From contig JADZCU010000004.1 of the NCBI GenBank assembly GCA_020851415.1, positions 1 through 64,000 of the forward strand: a stretch of 64,000 nt of DNA. The letters run 5' to 3'. The notes below the pieces were generated by a model. It saw only the letters and a list, made by a program, of their open reading frames with translations, did no database searches and was not told the origin of the DNA. The position numbers were made by a program, and so were the translations under genes. How positions within the stretch are numbered: the stretch's first letter is position 1; every line of letters begins with the position of its first letter. This stretch comes from Candidatus Peregrinibacteria bacterium. GTDB taxonomy: Bacteria > Patescibacteriota > Gracilibacteria > UBA1369. Shown piece after piece: positions 8,505 to 16,360 of this stretch.

Positions 8505-8532
8505 ATTGTAGCAGGTTCACAGAAAAAGGCAA
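8505..8532 (-). promoter_or_regulatory. Sigma-70-like promoter
   Basis: On the minus strand TTGCCT (8527-8532) and TACAAT (8505-8510) are separated by 16 bp. It would start a transcript near 8498 towards ndh, away from prs. Confidence 0.5.
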
Positions 8533-8588
8533 GGTTTTACTTCAGCACTTGATGAAAAAGCTGTGACGTGGTTGAATACTTGCCAGAT

Positions 8589-9530
8589 ATGCAGCAGATG
8601 CCCCTCAAAATTTTTACTGGTTCTTCACATCCTGAATTGGCTCATGAAATAGCCAAAAATTTGCATGTGAAGGTGGATGATATGACGCTTACACGTTTTG
8701 CGTGTAATGAAATTTATGTGCGTCCGGAACAGACAGTTCGTGGGAGTGATGCTTATGTTATTCAAACTGCCACATCACGGGTGAATGAGGATTTTATGGA
8801 ACTGTTTATTATTTTGGATTCTTTGAAGCGGTCTTTTGCCGGTCGTATTCATGTGGTGATGCCCCATTTTGGGTATGCACGACAGGATCGCGTGGCTACT
8901 CCGCGTGAACCTATTTCGGCGAAATTGATGGCAAAATTGATTGCTTCAGCTGGTGCTGATCATGTGATTACGATGAATTTGCATTCAGATCAGGAGCAGG
9001 GATTTTTTGATTTTCCGGTTGATAATTTGAGTGCGAAGAAACTTTTTGTTGAGTATTTTGCCAAGAAAAAAATGAATAATATTGTGGTTGTTGCTCCAGA
9101 TACCGGTGCGGCAAAAACGGCAAAACGTTTTGCGGATGCTGTTGGTGGAGAGTTGGCTATTATTCACAAGGTTCGTACAGCGCATAATGTTTCCGAGGTT
9201 TCTCATGTTATTGGTGATGTTGCAGATAAGACCTGTATTATTTATGACGATTTGATTGATACCGCCGGAACTGTGGTGAATGCGAAAGAGGCACTGCTTC
9301 GAAAGGGTGCGAATGACAATGTGTATTTAGTGGCTACGCATCCGGTGTTTTCTGATCCTGCAGTGAGCAGGTTGAAGGCGGCGAAGTTTCAGGAGGTTGT
9401 GGTTATCAATACGATTCCACTTCCAAAGGAAAAGCAGTTTGAGGGATTGAAAGTGTTGTCAGCTGCGCCATTACTTGCCAAGACTATTTCCAATATTCAC
9501 AACGCGAAATCTGTTTCTTCTGTTTTTTAA
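8589..9530 (+). CDS. prs: Ribose-phosphate pyrophosphokinase (PRPP synthetase)
   Basis: 313 aa from ATG 8589 (GTG 8568 and ATG 8598 are alternatives). It makes PRPP from ribose 5-phosphate and ATP for nucleotide synthesis; PyrE, encoded later in the window, uses PRPP. Visible are the N-terminal IFTGSSHPELAHEIAK, the PHFGYARQDR ATP-binding segment, the flexible-loop region near VAPDTGAAKTAKRFA, and the PRPP-binding loop IIYDDLIDTAGT. The family's length is about 310-320 aa, so it is complete. rpiB follows after 9 nt, so the pair is probably one transcript that makes and uses ribose 5-phosphate. Confidence 0.95.
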   Translation: MQQMPLKIFTGSSHPELAHEIAKNLHVKVDDMTLTRFACNEIYVRPEQTVRGSDAYVIQTATSRVNEDFMELFIILDSLKRSFAGRIHVVMPHFGYARQDRVATPREPISAKLMAKLIASAGADHVITMNLHSDQEQGFFDFPVDNLSAKKLFVEYFAKKKMNNIVVVAPDTGAAKTAKRFADAVGGELAIIHKVRTAHNVSEVSHVIGDVADKTCIIYDDLIDTAGTVVNAKEALLRKGANDNVYLVATHPVFSDPAVSRLKAAKFQEVVVINTIPLPKEKQFEGLKVLSAAPLLAKTISNIHNAKSVSSVF

Positions 9531-9539
9531 TTTTTTGAC

Positions 9540-10022
9540 ATGCAAGCTAAGCAAACAACAATTTACATTGGTTCCGACCATGCAGGGTATGAGATGAAAG
9601 AGGCACTAAAGAAATATATTGGTGAAAAGGCTGATTTTAAGGCGGTTGATTTGGGTGCTTTTAGCCAGGACTCTCTTGATTATCCTGATATTGCCCGTGA
9701 GGTTTGTGAGAAAATTGTTGATGAAAAGGGCTCTCTGGGAATTCTTATTTGCGGTACCGGTATTGGGATGATGATGTCCGCAAACAAGCGTGAAGGTATT
9801 CGTGCGGCGGTTTGTACGGTTGAGTTGATGGCGAAAATGGCACGTTTGCATAATGATGCGAACGTACTTTGTTTGGGCAGCCGTATTATTGGTATGGATC
9901 TGGCTAAAAATATCGTTGATACTTTTTTGACGACTCCGTTTGAAAATGAAGAGCGTCATGTTCGTAGAATTGCCAAGATGGAGCCGAATGCCAAGCCGGC
10001 GAATCCTGAGGAGAGCTGCTAA
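9540..10022 (+). CDS. rpiB: Ribose-5-phosphate isomerase B
   Basis: 160 aa. Interconverts ribulose 5-phosphate and ribose 5-phosphate. RpiB/LacAB family features: IGSDHAGYEMKEAL near the start, a DYPDIAREV segment, the catalytic cysteine in ILICGTGIGMMMSANK, and the R of GIRAAVCTVELM. It follows prs closely and supplies its substrate. It converges with the toxin gene at 10026, leaving only 3 nt between stops. Confidence 0.95.
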   Translation: MQAKQTTIYIGSDHAGYEMKEALKKYIGEKADFKAVDLGAFSQDSLDYPDIAREVCEKIVDEKGSLGILICGTGIGMMMSANKREGIRAAVCTVELMAKMARLHNDANVLCLGSRIIGMDLAKNIVDTFLTTPFENEERHVRRIAKMEPNAKPANPEESC

Positions 10023-10025
10023 GCT

Positions 10026-10289
10026 TTAATAAATTGAATGTGGTCCGATGTCGATGAAGGCTGTTTCCTCGTTTGTTTCGAATGAGAAGAGTGTTCTGGT
10101 TGAGTGGTTTACTGAAAATGACCAGTATTCTGAAAGAGGGTCGTTGAGTTTGTGGGTTTTGAGTCTTGGGTCGAAGCAGTTTGCTCGAAAAAGTTTTTCT
10201 TTTTGAATCATTTGCTTTTTTATTGATTCGGGAAGTTTTTTTAGTGCTCGCTTGAAATGGCTTGTATATATGATTTTTTTAATCTTCAT
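10026..10289 (-). CDS. RelE/ParE-superfamily toxin
   Basis: 87 aa. Compact, basic and RelE-like: YTSHFKRALKKLPESIKKQM, then LKTHKLNDPLSEYWSFSVNHSTRTLFSF, which matches the family pattern H-x-L-x-G/D-x3-(Y/W)-(S/R)-x-(S/R)-v. Toxins of this fold cut mRNA on the ribosome or inhibit gyrase. It overlaps the end of the antitoxin gene by 11 nt, the usual translational coupling. Which cellular target it has is not visible. Confidence 0.8.
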   Translation of the reverse strand: MKIKKIIYTSHFKRALKKLPESIKKQMIQKEKLFRANCFDPRLKTHKLNDPLSEYWSFSVNHSTRTLFSFETNEETAFIDIGPHSIY

Positions 10290-10554
10290 CGATCAGATCT
10301 TTTATAGATTTTAGAACTTTGAGTTTTCCATCTTTTTTCTCTTTTTTGTATGTCATGATGGCTTTCATTGCCAATTCAAGTTCGTATTTTTCTGCTTTTG
10401 CCTGTATTTCTTCAAATTGGTGAATATCAATAATTACTACCTCGGGCTTATTGTTGTTGAGGACAACGAGTGGTTCTTGTGATTCGATGACTTCATCGAA
10501 GAGTTTACGATAATTTTTTTGGATTTGTTGCATAGATGCGGTTTTTGGAAACAT
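10279..10554 (-). CDS. Phd/YefM-family antitoxin
   Basis: 91 aa. The N-terminus MFPKTASMQQIQKNYRKLFDEV followed by EPLVVLNNNKPEVVIIDIHQFEEI is the Phd/YefM DNA-binding fold; the charged C-terminus would wrap the toxin. Just upstream (10561-10602) is an AT-rich, near-palindromic sequence that fits an autoregulatory operator. It is the first gene of the toxin-antitoxin pair. Confidence 0.82.
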   Translation of the reverse strand: MFPKTASMQQIQKNYRKLFDEVIESQEPLVVLNNNKPEVVIIDIHQFEEIQAKAEKYELELAMKAIMTYKKEKKDGKLKVLKSIKDLIDED

Positions 10555-10560
10555 ATGAAG

Positions 10561-10602
10561 CTAGATTATATATTATTATAAATAATATTCTATATATTCT
10601 AG
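10561..10602 (-). promoter_or_regulatory. Palindromic operator/promoter of the RelE/YefM-type pair
   Basis: A 42-nt imperfect palindrome opens CTAGATTATATAT and closes ATATATTCTAG, with TATTATT-ATA-AATAATA (10571-10587) inside. It ends 6 nt before the antitoxin start, where Phd/YefM antitoxins usually bind to repress their own genes. Confidence 0.5.
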
Positions 10603-10689
10603 TATGTCAATTTTGATACATATTTGTGAATGTTCGATTGCAGGATAATGGAGAGTCCTAAAATTTTTCTAACGGGATTCACATATTTC

Positions 10690-10698
10690 TGGTATAAT
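10690..10698 (+). promoter_or_regulatory. Extended -10 promoter of rpe
   Basis: TGG-TATAAT (TATAAT at 10693-10698) is an extended -10 element with no clear -35. The ATG at 10719 would leave a leader of about 13 nt without a Shine-Dalgarno sequence. Confidence 0.6.
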
Positions 10699-10718
10699 GG
10701 TGAAAAGAACCTGTTTTT

Positions 10719-11369
10719 ATGAAGATACAAATCGCTCCATCTATTTTGTCGGCGGACTTTGGAAAATTGAATGCAGATATTGCTACGGTTGAGCCGTATG
10801 TGGATTTGTTGCATGTGGATATTATGGACGGACATTTTGTGCCGAATATTACTATGGGGCCGCCCGTGGTGAAGAACATTCAGACAAAATTACCGGTAGA
10901 TTTGCATTTGATGATTGAACATCCGGAGATGTATATCGAGGAGTTTGTGAAGGCGGCCACCGCCAACGGTTTGAGTAAGGACAAGGTGAGCGTTACTGTA
11001 CACCAGGAGGCTTGTAAGCATTTGCATCGCGTGATTCAACTGATTAAAAGTTTTGGGGTGAAGGCTGCTGTGTCTATTAACCCTGGAACTCCTGTAGAGA
11101 TGATAAAGGATGTTTTGGGGGATCTGGATATGGTTCTTATTATGAGTGTTAATCCAGGATTTGGCGGCCAAAAATTTATTCCGGTCGCGCTTGATAAAAT
11201 TCGTGAAATTCGAAAATTGAAACCTGATCTGGATATTGAAGTTGATGGTGGAATTAATGCAGAAACGGCGAAATTGTGTGTGGAAGCTGGTGCAAATATT
11301 TTAGTTGCGGGCTCTTATATTTTTGGAGCGGAGGATCGTCAAAAGGCGATTGAGAGTTTGAGGATGTAG
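10719..11369 (+). CDS. rpe: Ribulose-phosphate 3-epimerase
   Basis: 216 aa TIM-barrel enzyme interconverting ribulose 5-phosphate and xylulose 5-phosphate, so it feeds both transketolase and phosphoketolase. Motifs are IAPSILSADFGKL, HVDIMDGHFVPNITMGP, MSVNPGFGGQKFIP and EVDGGINAETA. The last codons read AIESLRM and stop. A diverged copy of this end (AIESLKG and stop) lies at 13966-13989, beyond an SLH-protein gene, and the similarity continues about 60-80 nt past the stop. Confidence 0.95.
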   Translation: MKIQIAPSILSADFGKLNADIATVEPYVDLLHVDIMDGHFVPNITMGPPVVKNIQTKLPVDLHLMIEHPEMYIEEFVKAATANGLSKDKVSVTVHQEACKHLHRVIQLIKSFGVKAAVSINPGTPVEMIKDVLGDLDMVLIMSVNPGFGGQKFIPVALDKIREIRKLKPDLDIEVDGGINAETAKLCVEAGANILVAGSYIFGAEDRQKAIESLRM

Positions 11370-11375
11370 GGGGGA

Positions 11376-11430
11376 CTTAGCTATAAGCTTATACTTAATT
11401 ACACCTTTACGTACACCCGGAGGGCGGGAA
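11376..11430 (+). repeat. Dispersed 3'-end repeat, copy 1 (interrupted)
   Basis: CTTAGCTA at 11376-11383 and ACACCTTTACGTACACCCGG at 11401-11420 are the two halves of a repeat that reads CTTAGCTACGCCTTTACGTA in its intact form (13992-14011, 23644-23663). It follows the rpe stop. Confidence 0.6.
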
Positions 11431-11502
11431 TTTTTGAAAGTTGGGGAAACTAAGCTATAGTGTTTAGGTTTTTCAAGGTTTTTATTTTTTAAACGCTTTG
11501 TT

Positions 11503-13965
11503 ATGTTTGATGGGAAGAAAACTTTCATAGCGCAGTTGAGTCTTGTCACCTTGCTTGTGAGTCAGGTGTCATCTTTGGCTTACGCGCAAACTACGGGTCC
11601 TTTTTCTGATGTGGGTAGTAATCATCCGAATGTCACGGCCATTCAGTTTATGAAGGATAGTGGTGTGTTTGAAGGATATCCTGATGGGACTTATCAACCA
11701 GACCGCGTTTTGAATCGTGCGGAGCAACTGAAAGTTTATATGTTGCTTCATGGTCTTGATCCGGCGGCGAGTGAATATAAGAACTGTTTTCCTGATGTGA
11801 AAGAAGAATGGTTTGCCCGTTTTGTTTGTTTTGCGAAAGAACAGAAATGGGTGCAGGGGTATCCTGACGATACATTTAAACCAGGTCAGGAGGTGAATAC
11901 GGTTGAAGCTCTCAAGATGCTTGGTGAGATCCAGGGATGGGACATGACTGAACCTGCGACTCCACCCTACCCTGATGTCCCAACCGGACAGTGGTACACC
12001 AAGTATGTTGCCTTTGCAAAAAATGCCGGCTTGCTTGGAACAACCGGAAACATTAAGCCTGCGGGTGGATTGACTCGTGCTGTAACAGCAGAGTTGTTGT
12101 TCCGTTCGCTGGCTGTGTATGCACTGGGTGAAACTGCATATAGTGCTGATCTTGTTGATGAAATTTTAGATGTTGATGTGGCGCAGTTACCTCCACCACC
12201 TTCTTTGGCGGGTGCTGCTCCTGTAGCAGAATTTGGTGATGCTCCGGAAAGTGGGGCAGCAGGGTATGCGGGAAGTTTCTCGACTGTTCAGGCAGCTTTC
12301 CCGACACTTTATAATACTTCAAACTCTTCCATGAAAGGTGCGCATGCACTGGATTCTAGTATGGAATGGTTGGGTGTTTCTGTTAGTGATGAAACGGATG
12401 CTGATGATTCGAGTGATCCGGACGGCACTATGAATTTGGATAATGCTGACGGGTTTGATGATGGAGTGAAGGGATTGAATATTTCACTTGTGAGTATTCC
12501 GCCACCGGCAACTTTAACTGTTGATGTGACGGTTGATGAAAGTGCTCCGGCTGGACCACGCTATTTGAATGCAGTTATTGATTTGAATATGGACGGTAAA
12601 TGGAAAGGTCACGCTGCGGGTGGTGAACAGGAATGGGTTGTGAAGAACTATGTGGTCAATGTTACGCCAGGTTCTACGAAGAGTGTTACTACGGATGAGT
12701 TTGCATATTCAAATGGTTGGCTCCTGACTCCTACCAGCTGGATGCGTGTGGTTTTGAGTCGTGAACCTTTGAGTGTTTCTTCGTTTGGTACGAATGGATG
12801 GGATGGGAGTGGAGAGTTTGAATATGGAGAGGTGGAGGATTATTATATTCAGCTTCCTAACTGGAACGATGGTGAAGGTGGACCCGGCGGACGCGCTGGT
12901 GGAGGTCGTGGTCTTGTGTGGGGAAAACCTGCTCCGGTTATGACTTGTCCAAGAAAAGTGGTCTTCCCAACAGGAATTGATACGGTGAGATTTATGTGTC
13001 AGGTATCTAACTTTGGTGGTCCTGGTGATGTTCAGTATGACCTCTGGCCAATTGTTGCCGGTGTCATGGTTGCACCGGTTACTGGTGTTTTGAATTTGGC
13101 TACGGCACCGCCTGGCTTCCCACCGTTTGGTGTTGTCGGGAATCCGAAATTTGTTTGGTTGACTGCCACAAAGGGTACAACTCCTTCAACTTGGGGTTAT
13201 ACGGTTGTTGGTATTGATCCATTATCTACTGTGAAAGATAGCGTTATTGATTTGGGACTTGTGCCAGGTGACAGTGACGAAGGCTATGAGGCTGGTGATA
13301 TTGAAGATATTGAGTCATGGGCTGCACAGCTTAATGACTATTATTTGTTTGGTGGCGGTTGGGATGGAGTATTGATCACCGATGCAACCTTTTTGGTGGT
13401 TGATGATGCTTCGCATGATTATCACTTCCGGGGTGTGCCGCATGTGCGTTTCCCTGAAGGACAGGTGACGGATGTAATGTATGATTGGAGTTCACCTTCT
13501 GCGTGCGGTCTTCTTGACTGGGATGAAACGACCGGCGTTGTTGATTGGACATTTGATTCTGCTGAAGCTGATGAGTGTATGGAAGGTGGTATTAAATTAA
13601 CAGTGGGTGACGGCGACAATATCGATGACATGGTGTTCGGTGCTGCTGTGTGGATGGATGAAGCAATATCGACACCTGTGAATGAGCCACCGGTGATTGA
13701 AGGGCTTGAGGCTGTGTGGACTAATAATGCAGAGGACGATCCTCACATGTATCAACTCTACCTCACGGCTTCTGATCCGGACGATGATTCACTTACTTAT
13801 AATTGGACTAATGTGAGTTGTGGTTCGTTCAATACGGGGACCAGTAGTTCCATGGTCGGTTGGCAGTATCCGCTCGCCAGTATGGCTGCTTGTTCTTCGG
13901 CTCAGGTGACGGTTCAGGTGAGTGATGGTACCGATACAACACAAAAGACTCTCTCGATTTTTTAA
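11503..13965 (+). CDS. Secreted S-layer-homology (SLH) protein
   Basis: 820 aa. Signal peptide at residues 1-28 (hydrophobic core ending SSLAYAQ), then three SLH repeats at about 30-200 (VFEGYPDGTYQPDRVLNRAE, WVQGYPDDTFKPGQEV and a weaker third). SLH domains anchor proteins to the cell-wall polymer. The middle region has aspartate-rich calcium-type stretches and a GEVEDYYIQ motif found in large secreted adhesin-like proteins; the end (SDPDDDSLTYNWT) is Ig/cadherin-like. The protein stops in the middle of that last domain (QKTLSIF), directly abutting a relic of the rpe 3' end, so the C-terminus may have been cut by a rearrangement. Confidence 0.85.
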   Translation: MFDGKKTFIAQLSLVTLLVSQVSSLAYAQTTGPFSDVGSNHPNVTAIQFMKDSGVFEGYPDGTYQPDRVLNRAEQLKVYMLLHGLDPAASEYKNCFPDVKEEWFARFVCFAKEQKWVQGYPDDTFKPGQEVNTVEALKMLGEIQGWDMTEPATPPYPDVPTGQWYTKYVAFAKNAGLLGTTGNIKPAGGLTRAVTAELLFRSLAVYALGETAYSADLVDEILDVDVAQLPPPPSLAGAAPVAEFGDAPESGAAGYAGSFSTVQAAFPTLYNTSNSSMKGAHALDSSMEWLGVSVSDETDADDSSDPDGTMNLDNADGFDDGVKGLNISLVSIPPPATLTVDVTVDESAPAGPRYLNAVIDLNMDGKWKGHAAGGEQEWVVKNYVVNVTPGSTKSVTTDEFAYSNGWLLTPTSWMRVVLSREPLSVSSFGTNGWDGSGEFEYGEVEDYYIQLPNWNDGEGGPGGRAGGGRGLVWGKPAPVMTCPRKVVFPTGIDTVRFMCQVSNFGGPGDVQYDLWPIVAGVMVAPVTGVLNLATAPPGFPPFGVVGNPKFVWLTATKGTTPSTWGYTVVGIDPLSTVKDSVIDLGLVPGDSDEGYEAGDIEDIESWAAQLNDYYLFGGGWDGVLITDATFLVVDDASHDYHFRGVPHVRFPEGQVTDVMYDWSSPSACGLLDWDETTGVVDWTFDSAEADECMEGGIKLTVGDGDNIDDMVFGAAVWMDEAISTPVNEPPVIEGLEAVWTNNAEDDPHMYQLYLTASDPDDDSLTYNWTNVSCGSFNTGTSSSMVGWQYPLASMAACSSAQVTVQVSDGTDTTQKTLSIF

Positions 13966-13989
13966 GCGATTGAGAGTTTGAAAGGGTAA
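13966..13989 (+). pseudogene. Relic of the rpe 3' end
   Basis: GCG ATT GAG AGT TTG AAA GGG TAA encodes AIESLKG and stop. The first 16 nt are identical to the rpe end at 11346-11361. It starts immediately after the SLH-protein stop codon, and the downstream DNA (13992-14030) also resembles the DNA after rpe. Confidence 0.7.
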
Positions 13990-13991
13990 AG

Positions 13992-14011
13992 CTTAGCTAC
14001 GCCTTTACGTA
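13992..14011 (+). repeat. Dispersed 3'-end repeat, copy 2
   Basis: CTTAGCTACGCCTTTACGTA, identical to 23644-23663. It follows the rpe-tail relic. Confidence 0.75.
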
Positions 14012-14073
14012 GGGCGCGGGAACCGAATTTTTAGGGGGTGGCCTGGTCGCGGGGAATGCGCGCCAGGCCGACC

Positions 14074-14862
14074 CTATTCTTTGTGGTTGAAGGCGGAGGT
14101 GGCTTTGTCTGCTACCTCGTCGAGGGCGGCATGGGTCTTGAGCCGGGACAGGATGCTGATGATGGCCATCAGGTTGATGGTCACCAGGGTTGTAAGGGTG
14201 ATTTCCGAGTCTACCTCCACCCACTTTTGGTGGATGATCATGCCGAGAAAGAGGCAGACGTACTGGGCAATTACCTTGACCTTGCCGGCCCAGGACGCAC
14301 CTTCGCCGCGGACGTACGACTCGATCAGCCTGAAGGGCCAGAGCGGCAGGAACGGCTTACGGATAAGCGTTCCAATCACTTCGAGGCAGAGCATCGTGAC
14401 GACCGCGTACCACTGCATGTACCCCATGATGCTGAAGACGATCATCGGAATGGGTACCGTGATTTTGTCTCCCATGGGGTCGAGCCACTTTCCAGTGGGG
14501 GTGCTGCCGAGGTAGTTCAGATCTTCCCAGAACTTTCCGGTGGGGGTTGTGGGCGCATCGCTTTTTTTGTTTTCCTCGTCGTAGGCGGCGGCAACTTTGC
14601 CGTCGATACGATCCAGGATGAACGCCAAGACGACAACGCAAAACCCCTGGTAGGGGTATCCGTGGAAGTACATCGTGTAGCCGATCCAGGCGATTGGGGT
14701 GCGCCAGATGCTCAGCCAGTTGGGGCTGAGGTATTTGGTTTTCCCGATACGAACCAGGAATCGATGGGGGATGGCGAGGATCGGGAGTGCGATGAGCATT
14801 CCACTGATCAGGTAGATCATGATCTTGAACTGACCAGGCAACGATTCGTAGAAGTCTGACAT
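14074..14862 (-). CDS. CDP-alcohol phosphatidyltransferase-family membrane protein
   Basis: 262 aa from MSDFYESL. Enzymes of this family join a CDP-activated lipid to an alcohol in phospholipid synthesis. The metal-binding signature is present in altered form: DRIDGKVAAAYDE, then GKWLDPMGDKI, where the family has DxxDGxxAR...GxxxDxxxD; the usual A-R is A-A. About six membrane segments. Composition is clearly GC-rich against AT-rich neighbours, and it has a strong Shine-Dalgarno sequence (GGAAGGAGG 11 nt before the ATG), which most genes here lack. Both suggest horizontal acquisition. The alcohol substrate is unknown. Confidence 0.72.
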   Translation of the reverse strand: MSDFYESLPGQFKIMIYLISGMLIALPILAIPHRFLVRIGKTKYLSPNWLSIWRTPIAWIGYTMYFHGYPYQGFCVVVLAFILDRIDGKVAAAYDEENKKSDAPTTPTGKFWEDLNYLGSTPTGKWLDPMGDKITVPIPMIVFSIMGYMQWYAVVTMLCLEVIGTLIRKPFLPLWPFRLIESYVRGEGASWAGKVKVIAQYVCLFLGMIIHQKWVEVDSEITLTTLVTINLMAIISILSRLKTHAALDEVADKATSAFNHKE

Positions 14863-14906
14863 TCGTGAGTTTTCCTCCTTCCTTTTTTCCAAAGAGCAGG
14901 GTTATC

Positions 14907-14942
14907 TCCGCTGCGATCCACCTTTGCGGGGTAACCAGCGGA
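14907..14942 (-). promoter_or_regulatory. Stem in the leader of the GC-rich gene
   Basis: TCCGCTG (14907-14913) and CAGCGGA (14936-14942) form a 7-bp stem about 45-80 nt upstream of the ATG on the minus strand. It could be a regulatory leader hairpin or the terminator of something lost; no T run follows. Confidence 0.3.
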
Positions 14943-15015
14943 AGGGGCTACACTATGCTTGTGGACACTTGAAAGCAAGCCGTGATTAGTTTTTTCACGT
15001 ACTATATGATTTTCA

Positions 15016-15092
15016 TGGTGAGCCCGGTGCGAGTCGAACGCACGACCTTTGGCTCCGCAAACCAACGCTCTATCCATCTGAGCTACGGGCTC
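15016..15092 (-). tRNA. tRNA-Arg (anticodon GCG)
   Basis: Full cloverleaf on the minus strand: acceptor GAGCCCG/CGGGCUC, D arm GCUC...GAGC, anticodon stem UUGGU/GCCAA with loop UUGCGGA, and T arm GUGCG-UUCGACU-CGCAC. Loop positions 34-36 read GCG, so it decodes CGC and CGU as arginine. The discriminator is A and the CCA tail is encoded (15016-15018). Most bacteria instead use ACG deaminated to ICG for this box, so the GCG form is unusual. Confidence 0.95.
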
Positions 15093-15128
15093 GTATTGTA
15101 TGGGTCCATTTCCCCAAAGGCAGGGCCT

Positions 15129-15157
15129 AATTTAGCCTAGTTTTACCCTTTTGACAA
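15129..15157 (-). promoter_or_regulatory. Promoter of tRNA-Arg
   Basis: On the minus strand TTGTCA (15152-15157), a 17-bp spacer, then TAAATT (15129-15134), placed about 37 nt before the tRNA 5' end. Confidence 0.5.
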
Positions 15158-15196
15158 CAGATTTCCTTTTCATGGGGATGTGTTGTCTGGATTTCT

Positions 15197-16291
15197 TTAT
15201 TTTGTGCGCTTATACGGTACGATTTTTGCGTCAGCGGTAATCATGTAGACTGGTCCGAATTGGCCATAGAGACCGGCGATGTGATCTGCAAATTCTTCGC
15301 TTACTTCTCCGTTTTTTAATCCGTGGGGATAGAACACCTGGGCAGCTTTGACGAGAATATTGAGGCTGCTGATGTCGGATGTTTTCATGTTTGTGCGTAG
15401 TGTTTGGTGCAGTTTTGCCATGGATTCACGGTCGGTAATTTGGGTTTTTCTGAGTTGCCCGTCGGTCAGGAGATCAACGCTTTCTATTTGCGTGGCAAAG
15501 GCCATGGCTTCAGCCGATAGTATAGGTTTTGTTCCAGGGCTTTTTATGAATTGCATGTATTCACCAAGTTTTCCGTGATTTGCGAAGAGTGATCGATATT
15601 TCATGTCGTCCAGTGAGTGGCGTGCTTCATGATACAATATGGAGAGTTCGAGATCGTTTTCTGGATCGAAGTTTGGGTCGAGTGACATGGTGCGCATTTT
15701 GGGGTTGAATGCTGCGGCCGCGTTTTCGCTTTCATCCAGAAGCGGAGCATAGCCAAAAAACTCTATCGGTGCTTCCATTGATCTTTCTCCACTTTTCATC
15801 ATTTTCGCGACAAGTCGTGGGATATTTCTGTTGGGATTGTTTTTGTTTTTCCGAAGTGTGTCAAAAATTTTTAATAGGCTGTCTTTCAGATATTCATCTT
15901 TGAGTACAGCTGTTTTTGTTCGTAATCTTTCTTCGTAGGATGCTAATCCTTTTTCTGCTTTTTCGATCAGTATGTCTGTTGTTTCTTCATCAGATAGTTC
16001 TTTGGCGTTTCCTTCTGAAGGAGTTTTTTTACTCTGTGGTGTTTTTGAAATTTGGCCGCCTGATTTTTTTGCGGTTATTGCTGGCGTGGGGTCATTTGGG
16101 CTTTTATCTATATAAATGCTTCCCACTGTCGCTGCAGTTATGGCGACTGCTCCAAGTATGAGTCTTTGCGAAATACTTTGGATATTTCTTACCAAAGGAG
16201 ATCCTGGCTGACGAGCTGATACAGGAGGTGCTACTTCTTCTTTTGGTCTTTTCCTCTTCCTTGAATCTATATTTGTTGTTTTTTCCGGCAT
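15197..16291 (-). CDS. Membrane-anchored putative zinc metallopeptidase (HExxH)
   Basis: 364 aa, not recognised as a named family. A basic N-terminal tail (1-40), one membrane segment at about 43-60, a Lys/Ser-rich linker, then a soluble outer domain. ILYHEARHSLDD contains H-E-A-R-H at 221-225, the HExxH zinc-protease signature, and a candidate third ligand E261 (SAEAMAFATQIE) lies 36 residues on, as in gluzincins. The N-in/C-out orientation puts the domain outside the membrane. Peptidase activity is inferred from the motif only. Downstream of the IS element and next to tRNA-Arg; no operon partner. Confidence 0.6.
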   Translation of the reverse strand: MPEKTTNIDSRKRKRPKEEVAPPVSARQPGSPLVRNIQSISQRLILGAVAITAATVGSIYIDKSPNDPTPAITAKKSGGQISKTPQSKKTPSEGNAKELSDEETTDILIEKAEKGLASYEERLRTKTAVLKDEYLKDSLLKIFDTLRKNKNNPNRNIPRLVAKMMKSGERSMEAPIEFFGYAPLLDESENAAAAFNPKMRTMSLDPNFDPENDLELSILYHEARHSLDDMKYRSLFANHGKLGEYMQFIKSPGTKPILSAEAMAFATQIESVDLLTDGQLRKTQITDRESMAKLHQTLRTNMKTSDISSLNILVKAAQVFYPHGLKNGEVSEEFADHIAGLYGQFGPVYMITADAKIVPYKRTK

Positions 16292-16331
16292 TTTTGATTA
16301 TGAGGGTTTGCTATTTTAATATATAAAAACA

Positions 16332-16351
16332 ATCAAGTCAAATGACTTGAT
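16332..16351 (-). terminator. Rho-independent terminator, probably of the inositol monophosphatase gene
   Basis: ATCAAGTCA-AA-TGACTTGAT is a perfect 9-bp stem followed on the minus strand by TGTTTTTATAT. It now lies beyond the IS element; removing the IS and one target copy would place it about 20-30 nt after the inositol monophosphatase stop. Confidence 0.65.
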
Positions 16352-16352
16352 C

Positions 16353-16360
16353 GTTGATAC
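16353..16360. repeat. 8-bp target-site duplication, left copy
   Basis: GTTGATAC directly outside the left IS end, identical to 17298-17305. Confidence 0.9.
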
